The notes under the pieces were generated by a model. It was not told the origin of the DNA and did not search any database. It was given only the letters and a program-made list of their open reading frames with translations. Below are positions 52,969 to 61,996 of a stretch of 64,000 nt of DNA, piece by piece. The stretch covers positions 1,774,501-1,838,500 of the forward strand of contig NZ_CP150919.1 in NCBI RefSeq assembly GCF_039909015.1. The letters are read 5' to 3'. The translations under genes were made by a program, and so were the position numbers. The stretch is from Pseudomonas grandcourensis (lineage in GTDB: Bacteria; Pseudomonadota; Gammaproteobacteria; Pseudomonadales; Pseudomonadaceae). Position 1 is the first letter of the stretch. Every line of letters begins with the position of its first letter.

Positions 52969-54174
52969 TTACGCCGTCGCCAGCGAAGCTTTCTGCGAAA
53001 CACCCAGGAACCGCAACAACGCCAGCAGTGGAAACGCGCTGCCGACGATCACGATCCACAACCAGCCGCCGTGTTCGTACACCGCGCTGGCCACCGAAGA
53101 GCCGAAGGCGCCGCCGATGAAGATGCTGGTCATGTACAGCGCATTCAGGCGGCTGCGGCTTTTGCCGTCGAGGGCGTAGACCGCGCGCTGGCCGAGGACC
53201 ATGTTCATCTGCACGCAGAAGTCGAGCACCACGCCGGTCACGGCCAGGCCGATGACGCTGTAGGCCGGATGGATAAACGCCGGCATGAAACTCAGGCTGG
53301 CGAACAGCAGGGCCAGCAACGAGGCGATGCGGGTGTGACCGGCATCGGCCAGGCGCCCGGCGATGGGGGCGGCAATCGCGCCGATGGCGCCCACCAGGGC
53401 GAAAATCGCGATCTCGCTTTGCGACAAACCGTGATTGCGCGCCAGTTCCAGCGGTACGGCGGTCCAGAACAGGCTGAAGGTGGCAAACATACAGCCCTGG
53501 TAAAACGCCCGCTGGCGCAGGACCGGTTGCTTGCGCAACAGCGTCCACAGTGAGCCCAGCAATTGGCCATAGGACGCACTGTGATCAGGTTCGCGCTTGG
53601 GAATGGTCACGGCCAGCACGATGCTGATAGCCGCCATCAACACCGCGGCAAACATGAACATCGCCCGCCAGCCGAAGTGATCGGCCACCACACTGGACAC
53701 CGGCCGGGCCAGCAGAATGCCGAGCAACAAACCGCCCATGATCCCGCCCACCACACGGCCACGGGTTTCTTCCGGCGCCAGATGCGCGGCCAACGGGATC
53801 AGGATCTGCACCGAAACCGAACTGAACCCCACCAACAGCGAAATCAGCAAAAACACGTTCGGCTGATCGGTGAACGCGGCGCCCAGCAGGCTGACAATCG
53901 CCACCAGGGTGGTGATGATCATCAACCGGCGGTTCTCCAGCAGATCCCCCAGCGGCACCAGGAAAAAAAGCCCCAGCGCATAGCCGATCTGGGTCAGGGA
54001 AACGATCAGGCTGGCCATGGTGTTGGTCAGGCCGATGTCCGGGGCGATCAGGCCGATGATCGGCTGGGCGTAGTAGAGGTTGGCGACAATGGCGCCGCAA
54101 CAGAAGGCGAACAGCAGCACCATGCCTCGGGTCATTGTCGCGGTGCCGTGGGACACCTGGGTTGCTGGGTTCAT
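52969..54174 (-). CDS. MFS transporter
   Basis: The 401-aa protein has twelve predicted helices and the MFS A-motif-like loop (GDLLENRRLM) between helices 2 and 3. It resembles sugar/drug-efflux MFS proteins of the YgaY type. It stands upstream of the SDR gene on the same strand, separated by about 195 bp, and the substrate is unknown. Confidence 0.9.
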   Translation of the reverse strand: MNPATQVSHGTATMTRGMVLLFAFCCGAIVANLYYAQPIIGLIAPDIGLTNTMASLIVSLTQIGYALGLFFLVPLGDLLENRRLMIITTLVAIVSLLGAAFTDQPNVFLLISLLVGFSSVSVQILIPLAAHLAPEETRGRVVGGIMGGLLLGILLARPVSSVVADHFGWRAMFMFAAVLMAAISIVLAVTIPKREPDHSASYGQLLGSLWTLLRKQPVLRQRAFYQGCMFATFSLFWTAVPLELARNHGLSQSEIAIFALVGAIGAIAAPIAGRLADAGHTRIASLLALLFASLSFMPAFIHPAYSVIGLAVTGVVLDFCVQMNMVLGQRAVYALDGKSRSRLNALYMTSIFIGGAFGSSVASAVYEHGGWLWIVIVGSAFPLLALLRFLGVSQKASLATA

Positions 54175-54592
54175 AATGGGTCTCGCTGTACGGAAAGGAA
54201 TACGCGCAGGCTAATGGGCTGACTGAAACGGCGGAAGTGGGGTTGGAGTGATAGTAATCATTCCATTGCGGAATGACTGACGAACGCGTGTGTCGCCCGT
54301 CGCAGAGCCTTGCGTCAGAACTATGCAGGTGAATGATACATTCACCTGCATCTTGTTCGATAGCGTGCTTATGTTCTCTCAGACTGTCTTTTGAAGATCG
54401 TGACCTTTGTGACCCAGGGCGCTGACGGCACGCCCACCGCTCAATCCATCTCGGCGGGCAAGGATGGCGTGACGCCGCCGATGTAGTCTTTGCAGGCCTG
54501 ACCGACTATCCGAAGAAATGCCCACATTTGCCTGACAACTAGAATCAACAGGGGGATCACTTCAACGCGTCCTTTCAAGCGGGAGTCTCACG
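54175..54592. other. Intergenic region between the MFS and lipoprotein genes
   Basis: The 418 bp have no convincing gene. They hold a perfect 13-bp-arm palindrome at 54323-54351 and a weak 31-codon frame (54391-54486, KIVTFVTQGADGTP) that could be a gene remnant. Both divergent promoters should lie here. Confidence 0.5.
54323..54351. promoter_or_regulatory. Perfect palindrome, operator or terminator-like hairpin
   Basis: ATGCAGGTGAATG-ATA-CATTCACCTGCAT has 13-bp perfect arms and a three-base loop. It lies about 150 bp upstream of the MFS start. The absence of a long T run favours an operator over a terminator. Confidence 0.45.
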
Positions 54593-55036
54593 ATGAAAAT
54601 CGTATCTTCGCTGGCGTTGGTGGTAGCGGTTGGGTCGATCTCCGGGTGCTCGACGGTGCCTGATCGTCAGGTCACCAACGTTCCCCTGAACGCTACTTCC
54701 ATCAATGCCGGGAATATCGCTCGGCCCATCATGATGTCCGACGGTAATGTAACGGTGTTCTGGTTCGCGGTCAGTGGTGAAAGCATGGGTAGTGCTTTGC
54801 CGGGCCGTTTGCAGGCTTATATCTATCCGGGCAGCTGTGCGAGCCTGGGTGCGAAACCGGCCTATGACATGAACGACGGGCCGAATGCGCGTTTCTATTC
54901 AGCGGCGTCGCACCAGTATTTCTGGAAAAGCGCACCGGTCGCCTACGAGACTCTTCGAGCGGGTGGCTATTCGTTGGTGGTGCGTGAAAGCCCGGCCGAC
55001 GGGAACCAGAATATTTTCTGCGGCAATCTGAGCTGA
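54593..55036 (+). CDS. Small lipoprotein, function unknown
   Basis: The 147-aa product has a lipoprotein signal with lipobox ISGC (Cys at residue 19) and a compact domain of about 125 residues with three later cysteines (GSCASLG and IFCGNLS). No family was recognised. The ATG follows a GGGAG-type site. It is monocistronic, ending in a REP-derived hairpin. Confidence 0.8.
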   Translation: MKIVSSLALVVAVGSISGCSTVPDRQVTNVPLNATSINAGNIARPIMMSDGNVTVFWFAVSGESMGSALPGRLQAYIYPGSCASLGAKPAYDMNDGPNARFYSAASHQYFWKSAPVAYETLRAGGYSLVVRESPADGNQNIFCGNLS

Positions 55037-55053
55037 AATGGCAGGTGAAAAAA

Positions 55054-55083
55054 CTGTGGGAGCGAGCTCGCTCGCTCCCACAG
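55054..55083. terminator. Collapsed REP palindrome between convergent genes
   Basis: CTGTGGGAGCGAGCTCGCTC followed by GCTCCCACAG is a nearly perfect 30-bp palindrome, as if two inverted REPs had fused. It sits between the lipoprotein and the sulfate-binding protein genes and could end transcription from both sides. Confidence 0.6.
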
Positions 55084-55103
55084 GCGTTGCAGTGTTCAGG
55101 TAA

Positions 55104-56102
55104 TTACTGACCGCTGTAGATCTGGTCGAAAACCCCGCCATCATTGAAGTGGGTCTTCTGCACGGTGCGCCAGTCGCCGAAGGTCTTCTCGACGGACAGG
55201 AAGTCCACTTTCGGGAAGCGGTCGGTGTACTTGGCCAGCACGGCCGGGTCACGCGGGCGCAGGTAGTTCGCCGCGGCAATCTCCTGGCCTTCCGGTGACC
55301 ACAGGTACTTAAGGTATTCCTCGGCCGCCGCGCGGGTGCCTTTCTTGTCGACGGTTTTGTCGACCACCGACACCGGTGGCTCGGCTTCGGCGGAAACGCT
55401 TGGGTAGATGACTTCGAATTGATCACGGCCGAACTCGCGGGCAATCATTTCCGCTTCGTTCTCGAAGGTCACCAGCACGTCGCCGATCTGGTTGGTCATG
55501 AAGGTGGTGGTAGCGGCACGGCCACCGGTATCGAGTACCGGCGCTTGCTTGAACAGTTTGCCGACGAAGTCTTTGGCCTTGTTCTCGTCGCCGCCGTTTT
55601 TCAGCACGTAGCCCCAGGCCGAGAGGTAGGTGTAGCGACCGTTACCGGAGGTTTTCGGGTTCGGCACGATGACTTGTACGCCATCCTTGAGCAGGTCCGG
55701 CCAGTCTTTCAGGGCTTTCGGGTTGCCCTTGCGCACGATGAACACGGTGGCCGAGGTGAACGGCGCGCTGTTGTTCGGCAGGCGCGTGACCCAGTTGTCC
55801 GGGACCAGTTTGCCGTTGTCCGCCAGGGCGTTGATGTCGGTGGCCATGTTCATGGTGATGACATCGGCCGGCAGGCCGTCGATGACCGAACGCGCCTGTT
55901 TGCTGGAGCCGCCGAAGGACATCTGCAGGACGATGTTTTCGTTGTGCTCGGCTTGCCAGTGTTTCTGGAACGCAGTGTTGTAGTCCTTGTAGAAATCTCG
56001 CATCACGTCGTAGGAAACGTTGAGCAGGGTCGGTGCAGCCTGGGCGATATTGCCCAGGGCCAGGCCAGCGGCGAGAAGCGAGGCGCCAAAGAGTTTTTTC
56101 AC
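55104..56102 (-). CDS. Sulfate-binding periplasmic protein (Sbp/CysP type)
   Basis: The 332-aa protein has a signal peptide (cleavage after NIAQA) and a sulfate-binding protein fold with LLNVSYDVMRDFYKDYN, FGGSSKQARSVIDGLPADVI and PNPKTSGNGRYTYLSAWGY. It is closely like Sbp. The permease and ATPase genes (cysTWA) are not beside it, so it presumably feeds a transporter encoded elsewhere. No sulfur-regulated promoter could be placed. Confidence 0.93.
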   Translation of the reverse strand: MKKLFGASLLAAGLALGNIAQAAPTLLNVSYDVMRDFYKDYNTAFQKHWQAEHNENIVLQMSFGGSSKQARSVIDGLPADVITMNMATDINALADNGKLVPDNWVTRLPNNSAPFTSATVFIVRKGNPKALKDWPDLLKDGVQVIVPNPKTSGNGRYTYLSAWGYVLKNGGDENKAKDFVGKLFKQAPVLDTGGRAATTTFMTNQIGDVLVTFENEAEMIAREFGRDQFEVIYPSVSAEAEPPVSVVDKTVDKKGTRAAAEEYLKYLWSPEGQEIAAANYLRPRDPAVLAKYTDRFPKVDFLSVEKTFGDWRTVQKTHFNDGGVFDQIYSGQ

Positions 56103-56193
56103 TGCGAATTCCTTGTTCTATTAAAAGTGGGGCAATTTGCCAGCGACTATAACTGGGCTCGTTTAGTCCCTTAAAGATTAAAAAGCTCTTTGC

Positions 56194-57018
56194 TTATTCC
56201 AGTTTTTTGAACAATGCATTGCCACAACGGGAGCAGAACGACGCCTCGGTTTCATGGCTGTCCTTGGCACACACCGGGCAGTCGCGATGCAACTGGCCGC
56301 CACGCATGGCCGTGGCCAGTTCGGCGGTGAAGATCCCGGTGGGCACGGCGATGATCGAGTAACCGGTGATCATTACCATCGACGAGATGACCTGGCCCAG
56401 TGCGGTCTTGGGCACGATGTCGCCGTAACCGACGGTGGTCAGGGTCACGATAGCCCAGTAAATGCCCTTGGGAATGCTGGTGAAGCCATGTTGCGGGCCT
56501 TCGACCACATACATCAGAGTGCCGAACACCGTCACCAGGGTGCAGACGCTGAGCAGGAACACGAGGATCTTCTGCTTGCTGCCACGCAGGGCATCAAGCA
56601 GGTAATGGGCTTGCTTGAGGTACGGGCCGAGCTTGAGCACGCGGAAGATCCGCAGCATCCGGATGACCCGGATGATCAGCAGGTACTGGGCATCACTGTA
56701 GTACAGCGCGAGGATGCCGGGCACGATGGCCAGCAGATCCACCAGACCATAGAAACTGAAGGCATAGCGCAGGGGCTTGGGCGAGCAGTACAGGCGCAGG
56801 ATGTACTCGCCGAGGAAGATCACCGTGAAGCCCCACTCGATGTACGCCAGCAGGCTGGCGTAGTTCTGGTGGACGTCATCGATGCTGTCCAGGATCACCA
56901 CCACCAGGCTGGCGAGGATGATCAGCAGCAGACTGGAGTCGAAGCGTCGACCGGCAACGGTGTCGGTCTGGAAAATAATCACGTACAGGCGATTACGCCA
57001 CGTGTCGTTGCTGTTCAT
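56194..57018 (-). CDS. Voltage-gated-type potassium channel with C-terminal zinc ribbon
   Basis: The 274-aa protein has six helices of a Kv-type channel. S4 is basic (LLIIRVIRMLRIFRVLKL) and the selectivity filter is TLTTVGYGD. After S6 there is a short tail with two CxxC knuckles (CPVCAKD and CSRCGN), a likely zinc ribbon. ATG 57018 has AAGG eight bases upstream; an ATG two codons earlier is also possible. The gene is 21 bp downstream of the urea-transporter-like gene and may be co-transcribed. Confidence 0.9.
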   Translation of the reverse strand: MNSNDTWRNRLYVIIFQTDTVAGRRFDSSLLLIILASLVVVILDSIDDVHQNYASLLAYIEWGFTVIFLGEYILRLYCSPKPLRYAFSFYGLVDLLAIVPGILALYYSDAQYLLIIRVIRMLRIFRVLKLGPYLKQAHYLLDALRGSKQKILVFLLSVCTLVTVFGTLMYVVEGPQHGFTSIPKGIYWAIVTLTTVGYGDIVPKTALGQVISSMVMITGYSIIAVPTGIFTAELATAMRGGQLHRDCPVCAKDSHETEASFCSRCGNALFKKLE

Positions 57019-57039
57019 GCACATCGCCTTGGCCGCAAA

Positions 57040-57954
57040 TCAGCGCAGCCTAGGTTGATTCTCCCCGGGAGCGCAAGGCGCGCTTTCGACCGTGGCTTTG
57101 CCGAGCATTTGAACAACGCTGCGAATCAGCCAGCCGGCAAGAATGAACGGCGCGGTCAGCGTGGGCAGACCGATGGCGGCAAACACCGGCGTCAGCAACA
57201 GTGCCAGGCCGATGCCGACCAGCGGCAGCCACGGTTGGCGACGCTGAGCGCTGAAGGCGAGGGCGGCCAGCACGGCGTTATAGCCACCGAGGCCGAGCAG
57301 TGCGGTATAGAAGTCGTGGTTCAGCAGGCTCCAGCCCATGCCCGCGACAGAGGCCAGCAATGCCCAGCAGAAGGCGCGGCGATCAGCGATCAGCAAACCG
57401 GCGGCAATCATTGCACCAGCCAGCGGATGACCGAGGAACATCACCTGGCCGAGGCCTTTGAGTGGCGCGGCGAGCATGTTCAGGGTGCTGACTTCGATCA
57501 GATGCGGCTCTGTCGAGGGCGTGGCGAAGCACAGCAGCAGCCAGCCAAGTCCGACGAAGGGCGCGGTGTAGGCCGGCAGGCATTGGCTGAACCGGACGCG
57601 CTTGAGCCACTGCTGGGTGACCATCGCGCTCAGGCCGCCGGCGGCCAGAATCAGTGGCGGCATCATCGCCGACCAGGGGAAATACAGGCTCAGTAACAGT
57701 CCGAGCAGGACGCCGTTGTAGCTGAACAACCCGGCCTGACGATCAGCCTTGGCATAGTTGCGGCGTTGCGCGGTGAGCAGCCCGGCGACACCACCGAGCA
57801 AAGCGCCGCCGAGCAAGGCGGGCGCAGTGAACAGAATGGCCAGGACGCACAGCAGGCCGCACAGCGGATTGCGCTGGAGAAAGATCTGGCTGAAGCCGTT
57901 GAGCAAGGCTTCGGCCCAGTCGGGGCAGTGGGTGTTGAAATGGTTGGCAGGCAT
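57040..57954 (-). CDS. Urea transporter family protein
   Basis: The 304-aa membrane protein has about ten helices in two similar halves. It carries the UT-type motif YNGVLLGLLLSLY (about residues 79-91) and the later GGYNAVLAALAF repeat of it. No urease or urea-use genes are near, so the substrate could be urea or a related amide. The neighbours are the K+ channel downstream and a REPIN, then pyk. Confidence 0.85.
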   Translation of the reverse strand: MPANHFNTHCPDWAEALLNGFSQIFLQRNPLCGLLCVLAILFTAPALLGGALLGGVAGLLTAQRRNYAKADRQAGLFSYNGVLLGLLLSLYFPWSAMMPPLILAAGGLSAMVTQQWLKRVRFSQCLPAYTAPFVGLGWLLLCFATPSTEPHLIEVSTLNMLAAPLKGLGQVMFLGHPLAGAMIAAGLLIADRRAFCWALLASVAGMGWSLLNHDFYTALLGLGGYNAVLAALAFSAQRRQPWLPLVGIGLALLLTPVFAAIGLPTLTAPFILAGWLIRSVVQMLGKATVESAPCAPGENQPRLR

Positions 57955-57990
57955 GGCAGTTCTGAAAGTCAGTGGGACCGGGTTGCCTGC

Positions 57991-58084
57991 ATCGCGAGCA
58001 AGCTCGCTCCCACATTGAGTCTTTGCTCAGTCATTGTATTTGTGCCGTACACAAATCAACTGTGGGAGCGAGCTTGCTCGCGAT
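57991..58084. repeat. REPIN between pyk and the urea-transporter-like gene
   Basis: Inverted REPs (ATCGCGAGCAAGCTCGCTCC and GGGAGCGAGCTTGCTCGCGA) enclose about 45 bp, just downstream of pyk. Confidence 0.9.
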
Positions 58085-58100
58085 GAGGCCGGTATGGGCG

Positions 58101-59516
58101 CTAGATCAATGTCTCGATGCGCAAAGAGTTAGTCGACCCCGGCTGCCCAAACGGCACACCCGCAGTGATCAATAACGTGTCGCCACGCTGCGCCATGCCC
58201 TGGGCCTGTGCGATCTCCAGTGCGGTGGAGCAGACTTCATCGACCTGACGCAGGCGGTCGTTGACCACCGAGTGCACACCCCACGCCACGCTCAGGCGAC
58301 GGGCGGTCTGCAGGTTCGGCGTCAGGTTGAGGATCGGCACCGTCGGCCGCTCCCGCGCCGCACGCAGGCTCGACGCACCGGACTCGCTGTAATTGACCAG
58401 TACCGCCACCGGCAGCACGTTACTGATGCGGCGAATGGCGCAGCTGATCGCGTCGGAAACAGTCGCTTCGGCTTTCGGTCGGCTGACGTCGAGTTGAGTC
58501 TGATAGTCCGGACCGTTTTCCACCTGGCGGATGATCTTGCTCATCATTTGCACGGCTTCGAGAGGGTATTCGCCGGACGCGGTTTCCGCCGACAGCATCA
58601 CCGCGTCCGCACCTTCGGCCACTGCGTTGGCCACATCGGTGACTTCGGCGCGGGTTGGCGCCGGTGAGAAGCGCATCGACTCCAGCATCTGCGTCGCCAC
58701 CACCACCGGTTTGCCGAGCTGGCGGCAGGTGCTGATGATGTTCTTCTGGATCTGCGGCACGCTTTCGGCCGGCACTTCCACACCCAGGTCACCCCGGGCG
58801 ACCATGATCGCGTCGCTCAATTCGGCGATCTCGCGCAGTTGTTCGACGGCCGAGGGCTTCTCGATCTTGGCCATCAGGAACGCCTTGTCGCCGATCAGGG
58901 AGCGGGCTTCACGGATGTCGTCGGGACGTTGCACGAACGACAGCGCCACCCAGTCCACGCCCAGCTCCAGACCGAAGGTCAGGTCGCGGCGATCCTTGGC
59001 GGTCAGCGGGCTCAGGTCGAGCACCGCTTGCGGCACGTTCACGCCTTTGCGGTCCGACAGTTCGCCGCCATTGAGCACGGTGGTGTCGATGGCGTCGGCG
59101 TACTTGGTCACTACCCGCAGACGCAGCTTGCCGTCGTCCAGCAGCAGGTCCATGCCCGGCTCCAGCGCGGCGATGATTTCCGGGTGGGGCAGGTTGACCC
59201 GGCGCTCATCGCCCGGCGTAGTATCGAGGTCCAGGCGCAAGGCCTGGCCGCGCACCAGTTGCACCTTGCCTTCGGCGAACTTGCCGACCCGCAGTTTCGG
59301 GCCTTGCAGGTCCATCAGGATGCCCAATGGATAATTGAGCTGGCGCTCGACTTCACGAATCCACTGGAAACGCTGGGCGTGGTCGGCGTGATCGCCATGG
59401 CTGAAGTTCAGGCGGAAGATGTTGACCCCGGCCAGCACCAGCTCACGGATGGCGTCGATGCCATCGGTGGCCGGGCCGAGGGTGGCGAGGATTTTGACCT
59501 TTTTATCAGGCGTCAT
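58101..59516 (-). CDS. pykF: Pyruvate kinase
   Basis: The 471-aa enzyme begins MTPDKKVKILATLGPATDG and shows the pyruvate kinase motifs NIFRLNFSHGDH, KIEKPSAVEQL and MVARGDLGVEV. It converts phosphoenolpyruvate to pyruvate and is placed last in the glyoxylate/glycerate operon, finishing the path from glycerate. ATG 59516 is used; an ATG five codons earlier belongs to the ttuD end. Confidence 0.95.
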   Translation of the reverse strand: MTPDKKVKILATLGPATDGIDAIRELVLAGVNIFRLNFSHGDHADHAQRFQWIREVERQLNYPLGILMDLQGPKLRVGKFAEGKVQLVRGQALRLDLDTTPGDERRVNLPHPEIIAALEPGMDLLLDDGKLRLRVVTKYADAIDTTVLNGGELSDRKGVNVPQAVLDLSPLTAKDRRDLTFGLELGVDWVALSFVQRPDDIREARSLIGDKAFLMAKIEKPSAVEQLREIAELSDAIMVARGDLGVEVPAESVPQIQKNIISTCRQLGKPVVVATQMLESMRFSPAPTRAEVTDVANAVAEGADAVMLSAETASGEYPLEAVQMMSKIIRQVENGPDYQTQLDVSRPKAEATVSDAISCAIRRISNVLPVAVLVNYSESGASSLRAARERPTVPILNLTPNLQTARRLSVAWGVHSVVNDRLRQVDEVCSTALEIAQAQGMAQRGDTLLITAGVPFGQPGSTNSLRIETLI

Positions 59517-60786
59517 GTTTAGTGCTCTCAAGGATCAGAATGGCGCGGAAGTCGTTGACGTTGGTACGGGTCGGTTCAGTGACGATCAGGGCGTCCAGCG
59601 CCTCGAAGTAGCCGTAACCGTTGTTGTTGTCCAACTCGTCGCTGGCGCTCAGGCCCAGGGCGGCAGCACGGGCGTAACTGTCCGGGGTCATGATCGCGCC
59701 AGCGTTGTCTTCGGAACCGTCGATGCCGTCGGTGTCACCGGCCAGCGCGTAGACGCCGGGCAGACCCTTGAGGCTGTCGGTCAGGCTCAGCAGGAACTCG
59801 GCATTGCGTCCGCCTCGGCCATTACCGCGTACGGTCACGGTGGTTTCACCGCCAGAGAGAATCACGCAGGGCGCCGCCAGCGGCTGACCGTGCAGGACGA
59901 TCTGTCGTGCGATGCCGGCGTGGACTTTCGCCACCTCGCGGGATTCGCCTTCCAGGTCGCCGAGGATCAGCGGACTGAACCCGGCCTGACGGCATTTCAC
60001 CGCCGCTGCTTCAAGGGATTGCTGCGGGCGGGCGATCAACTGGAAATGACTGCGGGCCAGGCTCGGGTCGCCGGGTTTGACGGTTTCCGACTCGGGGCTT
60101 TGCAGCCAGGAGCGCACCGAGGCCGGAACCTCGATGGCGTAGCGCTTGAGGATCGCCAGCGCTTCGGCCGACGTGCTCGGGTCGGCCACGGTAGGGCCGG
60201 AGGCGATGACCGTGGCGAGGTCGCCCGGCACATCGGAAATCGCATAGGTGTAGACCGTGGCAGGCCAGCAGGCTTTGCCCAGGCGGCCGCCCTTGATCGC
60301 CGAGAGGTGCTTGCGCACACAGTTCATCTCGCCGATGGTCGCGCCGGACTTGAGCAGGGCTTTGTTGATCGATTGCTTGTCGGCCAGGGTGATGCCTTCG
60401 GCCGGCAATGCCAGCAGGGCAGAGCCACCGCCGGAGAGCAGGAAGATCACGCGGTCGGATTCGTTCAGGTCGCTGACCAGTTCCAGCACACGCTTGGCCA
60501 CGGCCAGGCCAGCGGCATCAGGCACTGGGTGCGCGGCTTCGACCACTTCGATTTTTTCGCAAGGTGCGCCGTGACCGTAACGGGTCACCACCAGGCCGCA
60601 GATTTCACCCTGCCAGCAGCGCTCGACCACCTGGGCCATGGCGGCTGCGGCTTTGCCGGCGCCAATGACGATCACGCGGCCGCTGCGGTCGGCAGGCAGA
60701 TGGGCTTCGAGGACTTGTTGCGGATGCGCCGCGTCGATGGCTGTGGCAAACAGCTCGCGCAGCAATTGTTGCGGATCGACCGACAT
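59506..60786 (-). CDS. ttuD: Glycerate 2-kinase (MOFRL family)
   Basis: The 426-aa protein matches the GlxK/TtuD class II glycerate kinases: LLSGGGSALLALP, a linker domain and the C-terminal MOFRL-type segment (GRGGRNAEFLLSLT, ALAGDTDGIDGSEDNAGAI). It phosphorylates glycerate to 2-phosphoglycerate after GlxR. It overlaps pykF by 11 bases. Confidence 0.95.
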   Translation of the reverse strand: MSVDPQQLLRELFATAIDAAHPQQVLEAHLPADRSGRVIVIGAGKAAAAMAQVVERCWQGEICGLVVTRYGHGAPCEKIEVVEAAHPVPDAAGLAVAKRVLELVSDLNESDRVIFLLSGGGSALLALPAEGITLADKQSINKALLKSGATIGEMNCVRKHLSAIKGGRLGKACWPATVYTYAISDVPGDLATVIASGPTVADPSTSAEALAILKRYAIEVPASVRSWLQSPESETVKPGDPSLARSHFQLIARPQQSLEAAAVKCRQAGFSPLILGDLEGESREVAKVHAGIARQIVLHGQPLAAPCVILSGGETTVTVRGNGRGGRNAEFLLSLTDSLKGLPGVYALAGDTDGIDGSEDNAGAIMTPDSYARAAALGLSASDELDNNNGYGYFEALDALIVTEPTRTNVNDFRAILILESTKHDA

Positions 60787-60832
60787 GGCGGGCTCCCGGA
60801 ATTCTTGTTATTCGAAAGGGCAACTCTGATCT

Positions 60833-60922
60833 CTGTAGGAGTGAGCCTGCTCGCGATCCAGGCACCGCGGTGTATCAGGTACACCGCGGTGATTTAATCG
60901 CGAGCAGGCTCACTCCTACAGG
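60833..60922. repeat. REPIN between ttuD and glxR
   Basis: Inverted REPs of the variant TGTAGGAGTGAGCCTGCTCG enclose a second perfect inner palindrome, CACCGCGGTGTATCAGGTAC continuing ACCGCGGTG. This REPIN therefore has nested stems. Confidence 0.9.
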
Positions 60923-60945
60923 TTTGAAGCGGTGTGGGGCAGGAC

Positions 60946-61839
60946 TTACTTCTTGTCGCGAATCGAGAAGTTCGCCATGTGTTCCAGACCCTTGATCAGC
61001 GCCGAGTGGTCCCAGTTGCTGCCACCGATGGCCGCGCAGGTGCTGAACACTTGCTGGGTGTTGGCGGTGTTCGGCAGGTTGATGTTCAGCTCCTTGGCGC
61101 CTTGCAGGGCCAGGTTCAGGTCCTTCTGGTGCAGGCTGATGCGGAAGCCTGGATCGAAGGTGCCCTTGATCATGCGCTCGCCGTGCACTTCGAGGATCTT
61201 CGAGGACGCGAAACCGCCCATCAGTGCTTCACGCACCTTGGCTGGATCGGCACCGTTTTTCGAAGCGAACAGCAGGGCTTCAGCCACGGCCTGGATGTTC
61301 AGGGCCACGATGATCTGGTTGGCCACCTTGGCGGTTTGACCGTCGCCGTTGCCACCGACCAGGGTGATGTTCTTGCCCATGGCCTGGAACAGCGGCAGGG
61401 CGCGTTCGAAAGCGTCGGCATCGCCGCCGACCATGATGCTCAGGGTCGCCGCCTTGGCGCCGACTTCACCACCGGATACCGGGGCGTCGAGGTATTGCGC
61501 GCCTTTTTCGTTGATCTTTGCCGCGAAAGCCTTGGTGGCGGTCGGCGAGATCGAGCTCATGTCGATGACCACTTTGCCCTTGCCCACGCCAGCAGCGATG
61601 CCGTCGGCACGGAACAGCACGTCATCGACCTGTGGGGTATCAGGCACCATGACGATGATGAACTCGGCTTCCTGGGCGACTTCCTTCGGGTTCGCCAGGG
61701 CAACGGCGCCAGCGGCGACCAGGTCGGCAGGCGCAGGGTCGTGGTGGGCCGACAGGAACAGGCTGTGACCGGCTTTCTGCAGGTTCGCCGCCATTGGGTG
61801 GCCCATGATGCCGGTGCCGATAAATCCGATTTTAGCCAT
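60946..61839 (-). CDS. glxR: Tartronate semialdehyde reductase (2-hydroxy-3-oxopropionate reductase)
   Basis: The 297-aa beta-hydroxyacid dehydrogenase has the NAD-binding motif GFIGTGIMGHPMAANL at the start and the family signature DAPVSGGEVGAK with catalytic Lys in GGNGDGQTAKVANQ. It reduces tartronate semialdehyde to glycerate. The start follows GAGGATTTTCTC. REPINs flank the gene on both sides. Confidence 0.96.
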   Translation of the reverse strand: MAKIGFIGTGIMGHPMAANLQKAGHSLFLSAHHDPAPADLVAAGAVALANPKEVAQEAEFIIVMVPDTPQVDDVLFRADGIAAGVGKGKVVIDMSSISPTATKAFAAKINEKGAQYLDAPVSGGEVGAKAATLSIMVGGDADAFERALPLFQAMGKNITLVGGNGDGQTAKVANQIIVALNIQAVAEALLFASKNGADPAKVREALMGGFASSKILEVHGERMIKGTFDPGFRISLHQKDLNLALQGAKELNINLPNTANTQQVFSTCAAIGGSNWDHSALIKGLEHMANFSIRDKK

Positions 61840-61896
61840 GAGAAAATCCTCTTGTTTTTATTGCTGCTTCAAGCAAATAGGGGAGTGCTGCTTTTT

Positions 61897-61987
61897 TGTG
61901 GGAGCGAGCTTGCTCGCGATTGCGGAGTGCCAGGCGACATAGATGTTGGATGTGCCGGCCTCATCGCGAGCAAGCTCGCTCCAACAG
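61897..61987. repeat. REPIN between glxR and hyi
   Basis: Inverted REPs GTGGGAGCGAGCTTGCTCGC and GCGAGCAAGCTCGCTCCAAC. The right copy has a mismatch at the outer end. Confidence 0.9.
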
Positions 61988-61996
61988 GGATTTGGG

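Noticed and set aside
56254..57696. 480-codon plus-strand frame opposite the K+ channel and urea-transporter-like genes
   Set aside because: It spans two real genes on the opposite strand and has antisense-type composition, with no ribosome binding site.
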